DNA of 64,000 nt. Origin: Coptis chinensis (lineage: Eukaryota; Streptophyta; Magnoliopsida; Ranunculales; Ranunculaceae). A program made the translations under genes and the position numbers. Numbering within the stretch: the stretch's first letter is position 1; the number at the start of each line of letters is the position of its first letter. The notes beneath the pieces were generated by a model, which saw only the letters and a program-made list of their open reading frames with translations, was not told the origin of the DNA and did no database searches. Below, one piece after another: positions 11,479 through 21,664 of this stretch. The stretch covers positions 19,197,501-19,261,500 of the forward strand of contig CM027381.1 of the NCBI GenBank assembly GCA_015680905.1, read 5' to 3'.

Positions 11479-11598
11479 GTTTGTCATAATTCACGTACAT
11501 TTTTATTTTGCCCATGTGATTGCATATATTGTCTCATCTATTTCTTATCTAACATTTGCCTAACATTTTAACTTGTCTCATCTTTTTTTTTTTTTAAG

Positions 11599-12258
11599 AA
11601 CAAGGTGATATAAATATTGCTCAAGGACTACCTGATTTAAATGAAAGTGTTCATCCTGAAGAGAATACTATTGGAACTCAATACAGTCAAGTATGTTATC
11701 TTTATATCATTTTATTTATTGTTGCTGAAATGTTTTACGTGCCAATACTTATATTTTGGTTTTGTAGCAATGTAGTTTATACCAAATTGGAGGGCAATCA
11801 CAATCAACCAATATGTGGGGACTACCTGATTTAAATGAATGTGTTCATCCTGAAGATAATACTATTGGAACTCAATACAGTCAGGTATGTTTATCCCGAT
11901 ATCATTTTATTTGTTGTTGGGATATCTCTTTTACGTGCCAATATTTAGATTTTCATTTTGTAGCAATGTAGCTTATATCAATCTCTTTACTAATATAGGC
12001 TTTCAAATTTGAGGAATATCAATTACCGCCACGTAGAAGGTTGGACTTCAACAATAATGAATCTGTATTACTGGGGTTGAGTGGATCGCCTGATGACCTT
12101 GACTCATTTAGCTTTCAAGAACTCCTTGACGAAAAATTTGATTTGGAAGACTCTCAAATTGTCAGCAATAATGACGACAAGAAAAGAGAAGAGGCCAAAA
12201 GAAAATTGAAGAGAAACAAAAAAAAAAAAAAATATTGGGTCGGAGATAATTCTAAAAA
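11599..12258 (+). pseudogene. linker exons of the MULE-1 gene with a duplicated DLN-containing exon
   Basis: Three further exons follow in phase: 11599-11690, 11768-11884 and 11999 onward, each with AG/GT borders. The first two are partial copies of one another. Both encode GLPDLNE[S/C]VHPE[E/D]NTIG followed by TQYSQ and then the donor. The third encodes an acidic then lysine-rich stretch (EEYQLPPRRRLDF … KKREEAKRKLKRNKKKK). The DLN triplet resembles the start of DLN-type EAR repression motifs, but the proline spacing is not canonical. A run of 14 A at about 12216-12230 shifts the frame before the OTU part. Confidence 0.7.
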
Positions 12259-12872
12259 ATGAAGACCTCGAGCATAAGTGGGAAAATATTTTGCGTGACT
12301 TTAATCCTTTGATCTGCGATATGATTAAAGATTTGGCTGAGGTAACCCCAGATGGGTATTGTGGTTATAGATCCATAGCTACACTGTTAGGATATACAGA
12401 TGATTTAGCATGGCGGACAATAAGGGGTCTTATGTTGGAAGAGTTGATGCAGTATGCAGATTACTATACAGAGTTGTACGGTAATGACGGGTTTGAAAAC
12501 CACAAAAGAAACTTAGAGTGTATCAAGTCTTCTACAATGAATGAGAAAGAATGGCTTGATCTTCCGGACATGGGTTCCTTAGTTGCAAGTGCTTTTAATG
12601 TTGTTTTTGTCACTATAGCGCCACCAAAATTATGTGTTACGTACTTCCCGTTGAGGACAGGTCCAGAAGAAATGTTCCGGATAATCGTTGTTTGCCACAT
12701 AAATGAAGGAACACATTTTGTGCCAATTGTGCTAAAGGATAATGCTCCTCTACCTCCGATTTGCCCAGGTTGGCAGTCTGTTAGATGGCCAGAAGCAACA
12801 ATGTGGGAAACTGTTCTAAAAGGAAAGTTGGACAAGGTGGTAAATTTGGATCGGGCCCACCAATATGCATAA
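12259..12872 (+). pseudogene. OTU-type cysteine protease domain at the 3' end of the MULE-1 gene
   Basis: The open frame reads …ILRDFNPLICDMIKDLAEVTPDGYCGYRSIA. This is the OTU catalytic-Cys motif (family pattern DGNCLFRA), with the Cys codon at 12360-12362. It is followed by 'WRTIRGLMLEEL', a central acidic-aromatic segment and the catalytic-His segment 'INEGTHFVPI', and ends near 'GWQSVRWPEATMWE' with a stop at 12870-12872. OTU proteins cleave ubiquitin or ubiquitin-like linkages. No stops occur in about 195 codons, so the domain itself is intact. The only break from the upstream exons is the frame change at the A14 run, which could be a lesion, a slippage site or a sequencing effect. Its position downstream of the SWIM exon in the same strand and splice phase argues for one fused gene. 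Confidence 0.75.
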
Positions 12873-13257
12873 GCTACAATATGTTTATCTAGATTAGTTT
12901 TAGTTGTTGGAAAAAAAAAAAAATAGTGCTTGCTTTATATTTCATTTATATGTAGGAAGTCTTGATTTGTAGTTAAATGAGAAAACTTACGTGACTTACA
13001 TTTTGTTTTTATTTGTTGTTTGTTTAAAATTCAATGAACTTGTAAACCGAAAGTGTTTTCACTCTAACTCTTGTGTTCTTGAATTATAACAATGGTATTT
13101 TGGACAAATATGACTTGCCGATGATGTTATTATAATCGGGCTTGGGATGCTACTAGCTAATTAGTGTTTTTACCTAAAAGTGGAGGCGGGGACAACTCGA
13201 AAGTATCAAATGCAAACGTACTTTTCCACTTATAGTATCTATTTGGTGTTTTCTCCA

Positions 13258-13480
13258 GCTCATAAGTCTGCAGGCCCTAAAATGGACATTGCTTTGGAAG
13301 AAGATGGGCTGCAGACGGGTTTCCTTGCTTCAGATGTCGATGAGTATGCCGATGCCATCCTCCAACCGAGGTTGCGGTAGGGTTGCCGATGAGTGAGAGA
13401 CTTAAGATGGCAAAGAAGCGCAAGGAAGCGTGCCGGCCCGGTTTTCTCGAAAGCATCTTCCCAATCGTGTCCTCTTCCAA
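13258..13480 (+). pseudogene. captured exon fragment of ALG11 (alpha-1,2-mannosyltransferase)
   Basis: After a TTTTCTCCAG acceptor the frame reads '[17 protein letters not shown]' and '[16 protein letters not shown]'. This is the C-terminal donor-binding region of plant ALG11, the enzyme that adds the fourth and fifth mannose to the dolichol-linked oligosaccharide at the ER. Further conserved words follow in other frames (MSERLKMA, then RKRAG and FS), so at least two frame slips are present. The rest of ALG11 is missing. It lies between the OTU exon and the right inverted repeat, so it is cargo of MULE-1. Confidence 0.75.
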
Positions 13481-13499
13481 GTGAAGAGTGGGAAAATTG

Positions 13500-15740
13500 T
13501 AAACATATCAGATCAACGTTTACATGAAGAGTAGACTAATCCAACTTGTTGCAATTTTTCTAGAAGAATGCGGTATGGCAGTATTTCAGATTCTCAAATG
13601 CTTTGTAATCCCCTACTTTCACTATTAAGTGTTCTTATTGGTGGACAATAATCTCAGTTTCTTTATAACTCCTGCCTGAGTTCGCACCTGAGAGCTTTTT
13701 TCAAGTTAATTCTTACATTCTTAGGGTTTTGTAGCGTTTACCATCTGCGATCAACTTTCAGAGCTTCATTTTTTTTGTTTTGTTTTCAGTCTGCTTATGA
13801 CCCATCAGTGTTCTTCACTGAATGCTGTGAAGATATCATTTTTTTTCGATAATGATATGATTATTATCATTACATTTGCCTTGTTGAAGAGCACTATATG
13901 TACTTGTTCATCTAAATACCTACCAGAAGCGAATTTCTTACAATGAACCTCAAGTCTATACGGTTAGCAGCTTATACATAACTAGAATATCTACAGTAAA
14001 AGGACTACTAATTAATGATTTGACATTTTGGAATCCTATCATAATGCACGACTCCTATGGAGGAAATCATTTCAAGTTATAGCTTAGCTCATTCACTATC
14101 TATGCACACAACTAATGCTACACATAAAAAATCCAGGGTCTGCAATCCCATATAGCTTTCCAATTGCAGTATCGAAAATTCCAAGAGCAATGCAGGTTTT
14201 CATCATTAAAAAAATTACAACACAAATAAGAAGGCAGCCACAGGCCCACAGCTACAACTGAAAACCAAAATTGGAATTTCAGAAAGGTTTGCATCATTAT
14301 TTGGACTGCATAGTTTCTAATTTGTCCTCAATTGACATATCAGAAAGTTCCATAGACATCCCTGTTAACTTCCTTATAGGCATGAGTAGCAGCAGTTGTC
14401 CAACTGTGCAAGCACAAGCTCCAAAGAATTAAATTTCCACTTTAATTCAGCACCCCCTAACTTACTGAACAACTCTCAAAGAATTAAATTTCCACTTTAA
14501 TTCTGTCAAGGCTCTCCGTCAGACACATCTCAACACCTATTTTTATTTATTTTTATTTATTTGATGAAAAAAAATTTATTGATAAGAACCATATATATAA
14601 GCTATAATCAACTAATATAAAAGTGTTTAAACCAGGAAGGACAAAGATAACTTACCTATACCAGAGTCTGACAGAAAGGCCAAGTGAGGGAGATTTTCAT
14701 AAACCCAAACCAACAGACATAACCCCCTGTAAAGGACCAACTCCTACTTTACAAAAATCGCCGAGATTCACTGCGAGGACCCCAAAGCAACACAGAACCA
14801 CTAACAATTCAACGCGAGCTATCAAGAAGCACAGTCCCTAGCTCCACGCCTTTGCTAGTTAGACAATCTTTCTACAAATCATTGAAGGATCTTGGTAGAC
14901 TTGAACCACCATCTCTTGAGATACATTGGAGACATGGTCCAATTCTCAAGCACTTTTTCCATTTAAGCTAAAGATCCATTACACATAGTTGTTAATTACA
15001 TAATTGTAACGCTACTGCGGCATTTCCTGTATTTTGTCTCATAGAGGAGAATGCCACTCTTTTACTAGTTGCTAATCACGCACTATATCACAAAGTTGCT
15101 CCAAGTTTTAGTAGTCAGGACCCTATATGGGTAACAAGATGCATCAGGCCAGTGAAATAACTATGCAAATTTAAGAAATATGGGGCTTCAGTATTACTAT
15201 CATGGAAATATAGAACTAAGCACAATAGAGAACTTGTAACTGAGATCAACAAATTAATGACCAAAGTATTTCCAGATGGAACATGGGGGAAGTTCACAGA
15301 AAAAATACTAAATGTTAGCCAAGACCTCATTCAGGCAAATGTTTGACTTCTAAACGAACTACAATCAGAGTACCGTGGGTAAACATGAAGAGAATATCAT
15401 CTAAAATGGTACCTCTTATAAACCAGCATAATAAAGTATCGGACAGAGGTGTTGTTCCTTGCTCCCACACCTTCCTTTTCACATCAAATGAGAATTAGCT
15501 CTGTTCGGAGCACAAGCACACAAAAAAGAAACCAATAATTAAAAAGGTACAAGAAACCTCAAGACATTAACAGCCAAAAATAAAATCTTGCCATAGTTTT
15601 GGGTTGGTTGAATATCGAAGTGAACATGGTAATATTGAATCCGCTAATTCGCCGATCTTTCCCTTCTCCATCCTTTTCCTCTTCTTCCCTATTAAACCAT
15701 TTTTGCAACAACTATCACAATTGGTATTCTCCAACTTCAT
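13500..15740. other. MULE-1 right interior, no gene assigned
   Basis: About 2.2 kb of AT-rich sequence. Minus-strand pieces such as TCIALGIFDTAIGKLYGIAD (about 14204-14130) and AATHAYKEVNRDV (about 14400-14360) look like possible exon remnants, but I could not place them. The open frames at 14623-14841 and 15115-15330 show no recognisable family. Confidence 0.35.
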
Positions 15741-15743
15741 TCT

Positions 15744-15877
15744 GTTTGATGGTGAGAGGGAGAGAAATTGGTCAAAAAAATATAATTGGGGGATTGCTCG
15801 TTCAAGAGAGGTTTGATGGTGAGAGGGAGAGAAATTGGTCAAAAAAATATAATTGGGGGATTGCTCGTTCAAGAGAG
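15744..15877 (+). repeat. 67-bp perfect tandem duplication next to the MULE-1 right end
   Basis: Two identical 67-bp units (15744-15810 and 15811-15877) start with GTTTGATGGTGAGAGG. They lie just inside the right inverted repeat. The several overlapping short frames in this stretch owe their length to the duplication and are not genes. Confidence 0.9.
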
Positions 15878-15973
15878 GTTTTATTTTCTTTGGAGTATGA
15901 ATAATTTTTTTTTTCTTTTTCGGATAGAGAGTAGAAGTAGAGAGCGAGAAGTCGAAGAGTTTTTTCCCCATTT

Positions 15974-16133
15974 TCCTTATTTGTAGCGATTTTGTTTTGA
16001 TTTTTTTTGTATCTTCTATCTAACACCATTAGACCTCTTTGTTATGGGTGTTAAACAGGTGAACAGGTGTTACTATATTTTTGTAAGGTGTAAAAGGCCC
16101 ACTTTTACACCCGGGCGGAGAAGATCTGGCCTC
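15974..16133 (-). repeat. MULE-1 right terminal inverted repeat
   Basis: Reverse complement of 3346-3505, with about six mismatches by eye. It ends in …GATCTGGCCTC and is followed by the 9-bp duplication TTTTTTTTA. Confidence 0.88.
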
Positions 16134-16142
16134 TTTTTTTTA
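16134..16142. repeat. right 9-bp target site duplication of MULE-1
   Basis: TTTTTTTTA, identical to 3337-3345. The T-run makes a chance match easier than usual, but the exact fit at both inverted-repeat borders supports it. Confidence 0.82.
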
Positions 16143-16335
16143 TTAGTGTTTTCACCACTGTAACATTGATGTTGCAACACACCACGTCACTGTGTCTTGA
16201 CATCCTATTCGATAGGAAAATCATAGATAAGTGAAAACTCCCAAGAAGCTCCAAATTTTGAGCTTATTTCAAACACGGCTTATCTAGTCATCATTTACGT
16301 ATTCGTACCACAAGAGCATATAAAATACCTACATC

Positions 16336-19300
16336 CATAGTACAAAATATTGCGATATATCGCAATAAATATCGAGATTTTAGAGATGGGTATATAAATA
16401 TCGCGATATTAATTAGGATAAATACCAGTGCAAGTATCAACGATATTTATATATATCGCGATATTTCGACGATATAACAGGTTTTTGTTTTAATCACGAT
16501 ATTTTGGGATATTATTGGTGGTGCTGGTGGCGAGGGAAAGAAAGTGGAGAGTTATTGCAAACCGACGAACAAACTCTAATGGAAAGGAATTATGCTATGT
16601 TCAAAAACAATATCTCTTCTCTTACTTCCAAGTCTTCTTCTTCTACTCATATTTTCACTTGTTTGCACCTCTTGTAATGGAGTTTCTCAGCAAACTCATC
16701 AGTTTGGATTCAAACATGAACAAGGTACAATCTTTTCCGTTTTTAAGAAAAAGGGTCTGTTTATTTTCTCATTTTGGAATTGTTTGCACTGTGCATTGTG
16801 TGTTTTAGTGTACATTTTTGGTTTTTTAAACAGGTTTTATTGTGGGGAAGAGTATGTGATAGTGTGAATTATTTTGAACCGATATCCGTGTTGACGTTTT
16901 CGCCTAGAAATTATGAGCATTCACTTGTTGTGGATGATAGTGAGAGTGGGTTTTCTGGAGGAGGTGGTGTTGCGAAAGATTCGATGCTTAGTTTGGGACC
17001 TCGGATAAGTATATGTTCGGAACTGTATTGGTGGTCTCGTGTGTTTGAATTGGAGTATGGGAGTAATTGTGATGCTACTAAGAATTGTAGTCCTGTTGCT
17101 AGTAGCATTGGGGATTTACCTGAATTCATGTCCTTTAGTGAACTTCAGTGTTCCAATGAGCAAAGGTTGAGGTTGTTGATTCGATTTTCCAACACTAGCC
17201 ATGCTGTGTATAGGGATGCCTTGGCTCCTAGCACAATGTTAGTTGGTGAAGGACATTGGAATGGAGATTATAATCCACTTCATATTGCTGCTTGTCGATT
17301 CTTAAATTATACGGACTCTTTGGCCAACATTTCTGGTGGGGATTGTTTGATCAGGTTGAGTGTGTGGTACAGGAGTAGTGTTGTGGAGCAAATATGGAGT
17401 AACAAAACCTCTAATGAATCAGGTTATTTTGATAAAATTGTGTTCCAGAGTCCTGTGAATAGAATTTATCCGTCTCCAGGTCTGAAGTATGAGTACACCA
17501 AGACTGGCGGGGTAGTGAAGTCTTGTGCAAAGAAGACAGCAGCAAAAAAGGGAGTGATATACCCTTCTGGGTATTCATATGACATGAAGTTTGATATGAG
17601 AGTAAGAAACAGTAAAGGCGCACAGTCTTGGGGTTATTCAGTACCGCTGTCCGTGGGTGACCAGTTTTACGAGCAGGGTGTTCCTATCATCGAATTTGAT
17701 GCAGTGACACCCGAATCATCTGTTCAAGTGATTCACAAACACCTGAAGGGCCTTCTGAATGTCAGCTATAGCTTAAGCTTGGCACCTGATTACAATGTCG
17801 GCGGTGCACCTTTTTAAAAAAAAACCTCCTTGATAAGTACACGTACTGATATTCTGCAGAAGGCGTCTATAATCCTGAAACGGGAAGCTTGTGTAAACAT
17901 CAAATCTTCATTCGATGGATTGTGAGATTCAAATCAACATACAGTTTCTGCTGTTAAATTCAAAGAGCTCATCGTATGTCAAGGGAACTGTAGAAAGCAC
18001 AAGAAGGCGGTTGGACCCATTTTACTTTGAGAAACTGCAGTTGTTTGCAGTTTCCTTGTCCACAATTCAAGCTGCGGAATCTGTCTAGAGGGTGGATCTA
18101 GAGATCAGTATGGTTCTGATCTCTAATACACTTATCTGCATCTTTGTCGGGTTACAGGTTTTTTATGTGAAGAAGAATCCTGTTTCCATCGATCTCTCTT
18201 GTGATGCTTGCCATTCTTACTCTAGGGCAGATGATCCCTTTGGTTTTGAACTTTGAGGCCTTGTTCAAGACAAACCATAACCGGCAAAATATCGTGATGG
18301 GTAGTGGTGGATGGCTCAAGGTGAATGAGGTGTTGGTGATGGAGACCAAAAGGGTTTGTTGCTCGCTGAAAAGAAAGCTCTATTTGTTTTGCTACCATTG
18401 TATCTAATTGGTGCTTTTGTAGCTTCGGGGTTTCACTGGTGGATCAATCATAACGAGGCTCCTTGGAAATATGGAAGTATTTCTGTTTACCATGGGCATT
18501 CAATTTGGGTGGATCTAAGATAATATGCGGGGTTGCTTCGCGACGGTTTTCTGCTGTCTCAAATACTGCTTAATGTATTTTTGAACATAAAAGACAAAGC
18601 TCTTCATCCTACATTCTATGTTGGAATAACTTTCGCCCACTTGTTGCCTCATGCATACGACCTTTATAGGTCTTACAGATATGCACCTCATCTTGATGCA
18701 TCTTATATATATGCTAATGGTGGGGATTTTTTCTCGACTGAGTGGGATGTTATTATCCCCTGTGGTGGTCTGCTGTTTGCGACTCTTATCTATTTGCAGC
18801 AGAGGTTTGGTGGTTGTTGCATTCTTCCGTCGAAATTTAAACAGTCCACAGCTTATGAGAAGGTACCAGTTGCTAGTGGTTAGTTATTGGCTTATTGCAC
18901 AAGGAAACAGTTTAATAAACTTCACACTGTGTGTGAAAAAAATGGATTGGCTTTGTATTTATAATTTTGTATACTTCAAAAAGTTGCATGTATGACTACC
19001 GAATGAAACATATTTTCTCTTTGGCCTTCTTTGGAGAAGAATGAAATTGTTGTATGACTACTGAGTTCAATAATCTTCACCATTCTTTCTTAGATTTTCA
19101 TTGGATTTTGTCAAAAACACAAACTTGCTGGAATTATTTTAGTTGATGATAGCATCTTAGGTTTTCTCTGATGGGCGTAACCTTTTGTTGTCTTTCTTGC
19201 CTTTTCTTAAATTCACTACTGGAATGCTTTTGCACTTTGTTCCAAGGTGTGTAGTGACAACGAAAGGATGTATGTTTTATTTTTCTTTCATTTATGTATT

Positions 19301-19764
19301 TATTTTTTATTATTTTCTGTATTCCCTTTATTTACAGCATAACTTGGATTAAATATTTGTAATACGTAGTCCTAATAACGCCTTGTAATATTTCTTTAAT
19401 CCTGAGGCGTTACAACCAGTGTAGTAATTTGTGTGACTTTTTAAATATTTGAAATTTTGAATGACTTTATAATGACATATAATCATTTTAAATATGTACA
19501 AAGAAAATATTAAAAGTATGACCATATTCAAAGAAAATATAGATAATTTGTGGATATTTTTTGCGATATTTGTCGATATATTATGATATATCTATGATAT
19601 TTACAGTTAGCAATACCCATAGTTAAAAGATATTTTGCGATATTTATCGATATATTTTAATATATTCACGATATTTACAGATGCCCTAATATAATGATAT
19701 ATACACAATACATATCCATAAATCAGTGGTCGATATTTTACCGTACCTGATATTTTGTACTATG
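16336..19764. mobile_element. putative gene-carrying element with 15-bp inverted ends and ATATCGCGATA-type subterminal repeats
   Basis: A perfect 15-bp inverted pair, CATAGTACAAAATAT, lies at 16336-16350 and in reverse at 19750-19764. Both ends continue inward with many ATATCG, GATATT and TATCGCGATA words over 150-200 bp. The eight bases outside (CCTACATC and CATACATG) agree at six positions and could be an aged 8-bp duplication, as in hAT elements. The interior holds a broken DUF2921 gene and no transposase. The element class is an inference. Confidence 0.5.
16592..18883 (+). pseudogene. broken DUF2921 multi-pass membrane protein gene
   Basis: A signal peptide opens the gene (LLLLPSLLLLLIFSLVCTSC from 16592). 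From about 16870 a 310-codon frame gives the extracellular part of plant DUF2921 proteins: NYFEPISVLTF, LSLGPRISICSELYWW, FELEYGSNCDATKNCSP, LVGEGHWNGDYN, RSSVVEQIWSNKT, 'GLKYEYTKTGG', and so on up to 17817. The family usually repeats this luminal module before a C-terminal membrane region. Here the first module between the signal peptide and NYFEP is largely missing. At 17818 the frame shifts; AEGVYNPETGSLC remnants follow, and the C-terminal membrane region survives only as 18533-18883 (FYVGITFAHLLPHAYDLYRS, IIPCGGLLFATLIYLQQR). Length and frame show a decayed copy. The molecular role of the family is unclear; databases often relate its C-terminus to Tul1-like E3 ligases. Confidence 0.78.
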
Positions 19765-20564
19765 CATACATGCTGATGGGTTGCCAGTTTTTGTTTGTGG
19801 GCCTTGAACATCTCTTCTGTCTCAATCACAACTAATCTCTTAACCTGTGAAATAAAATATTTGATTACACCCGTGTGTTCTTTTTATGTTTTATAAGAAA
19901 AATGCTAAAATGAGATATTGACAAAACAACCGCAATTGATTTCGAACCTGCTGTAGTGTAGCTGTGTAGGTAGGTGTATTCCATCTCATGACAGTCCGGT
20001 TGCATTTGCGCAAACGCAAAGCCTCTTGAGTGCGGTAATATTTATGAGGACTCCATGTAATGTAATTGGCACACATGCTTTGAAAGCCTTCAAAGCATTC
20101 ATTCTTTTGCCTTTCAAGCCAAAATAACAACCCTACTCAAAAGTAACAGCCAAAACACAACAATTAGAAATTCACCTTTTGAGCATTTGAAGATATAATT
20201 GTTCAAGAGTCTTATCACTATCTTCATTTTCAACCTGAAAACCTCATAGTTCTATTAAACAATGTGAAACCATATTGTTCTCACGCTATCAAGATGTCCA
20301 ACATAAATGTAAAAGCTGACTTACAAACCCAACTTAAAATTTTAATTTGCAATCTACAATTTTAACGTCAAGAAGAAATAAGGTCATTTCGAAGTGGTGT
20401 AAAAAATAATAATATTTATTATGTTAGAATGAAGAAAAAAAAAGGTCGAAGAAACCCTAACCTTGCTTTGTTGCTTTAGGTTTTAATGTAAAAGAAAAAT
20501 CCCCATCTATAATGGGCCTGGCGATTGACGAAGCCCTTAAAAGTCGGCCCTCATTTACTGATTT
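19765..20564. other. intergenic, nothing recognised
   Basis: AT-rich. The 79-residue minus frame at 19891-20130 shows no recognisable family features, and no paired repeat was found. Confidence 0.4.
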
Positions 20565-20580
20565 CAAACGATTGAATTTT

Positions 20581-21547
20581 TTTTTTTTTTTTCGATAAAC
20601 CAATACTTTTCATTCATGAACTAAAACGATTACAGCAAGCACACAAGCCAAACAAGTTACAAGGAACAAATAACATAAAATACATTAATTGTACAACCAT
20701 GTAAACTTCTCCTAACCGCATCACATCTAATCCGCCACCAACAAACATGGGATGTTTTAGCTGTATCCACCTTACTACCACCACTCCGATCCATTCAATG
20801 CTCAAATCTCCAAACTGCATCTTCAAAAACCAAGACCCGAAGGTCCTAATTGCCAGATTGACGCTTTCCATAGAAAACGCCCCACCAAGTGCACTACAAC
20901 GGCGCGGTGGTGGCCTGACATTAATCCTTGCCAAGGCATCAATACACCAGGGCGTTCGGAGAAAAGAAAACGAAACATTCGACTTGAACAGCAAATGATG
21001 AAGGGGATAACTCAATGAACACAACCTTAACACTACATGTTTCCAATGTTGAATTTGAAGCAATAAACTCTTAGAAATCGACTTGAGCTGGCTGTAAAGC
21101 ATATTAGATCTGCAAAAAAAACAAAACCAAAACCGAAAAATATTGAAACCAAATGAGAGATCCAAAATGGGAAGGGTTGGGTGAACAAAACCCTTCACTA
21201 AGACTCTCATTTACCGTCGATCTATAGATCTTAGGCGAATACTAACTACCATCACGAAGGAGAAAAAAGAGTTTTTTCGTTTCTTCTTCTTCATAGCACA
21301 CCGAAGTTGTAGTTAGGGACAAAACAAAGAAATTGGGGTTATAGAGAGTAAGGAAGATGGGAATGATTGAGTGATTTGAGTGCGGAGGTAAGAGAATGAG
21401 AGCTTGGGTGAGGGAGAGGGTGGAAGGACACTGCTTTTCCCCGCAGGAGAGGGTTTCCCTACTCCATCAAGTTGAGAGAGATCGAGTAATGGCGGCCATT
21501 AGAGAACCTTATCACATACGGGTCACATACAGTATGTAATGATTATC
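20581..21547 (-). mobile_element. retroposed poly(A)-tailed sequence (LINE-derived or mRNA copy)
   Basis: Read on the minus strand, the sequence ends with …ATGAAAAGTATTGGTTTATCG followed by an A-run (16 T at 20577-20592 on the plus strand). It is flanked by a 16-bp duplication CAAACGATT(G/A)AATTTT at 20565-20580 and 21548-21563, with one mismatch. Tail plus variable-length duplication is diagnostic of target-primed reverse transcription, and the 3' wording resembles plant LINE 3' ends. The 198-residue minus frame at 20614-21210 has no reverse transcriptase or other known motif. The first 350 bp upstream of it look like a CT-rich 5' leader. The likely source is a deleted LINE derivative. Confidence 0.72.
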
Positions 21548-21664
21548 CAAACGATTAAATTTTATACAGTGGAAGATAGACGCTTGCAATTTGCACTTTG
21601 TATGCAGCTCTCCCAATGTCGGGTGGAGTTTAGGGACATTTTTTAGCTGATGTGGCTAGGGTAA

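Larger units (their letters stand above)
3346..16133 (+). mobile_element. MULE-1: 12.8-kb Mutator-like element with long terminal inverted repeats
   Basis: Its termini are GAGGCCAGATCTTCTCCGCC on the left and the reverse complement on the right. The inverted repeats are about 160 bp each (3346-3505 and 15974-16133), with only about six mismatches by eye, and a perfect 9-bp duplication flanks them. Inside are a FAR1/MULE/SWIM transposase gene with OTU-coding 3' exons, an ALG11 fragment, and a nested CACTA-like element (3960-9662). Without the nested element MULE-1 is about 7.1 kb, a normal size for an autonomous MULE. The very similar inverted repeats suggest a fairly recent insertion, although the transposase already has several lesions. 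Its own mobility would therefore need a helper. Confidence 0.9.

Noticed and set aside
10128-11515. Minus-strand frames of 81-122 residues
   Set aside because: Antisense shadows of the FAR1/MULE/SWIM coding sequence.
15599-16029. Several overlapping 65-134-residue frames on both strands
   Set aside because: Their length comes from the 67-bp tandem duplication and the MULE-1 inverted repeat, and none has family features.
20614-21210. 198-residue minus-strand open frame as a protein gene
   Set aside because: It lies wholly inside a retroposed, poly(A)-tailed insert, has no known motif and an odd Cys/Phe-rich composition.
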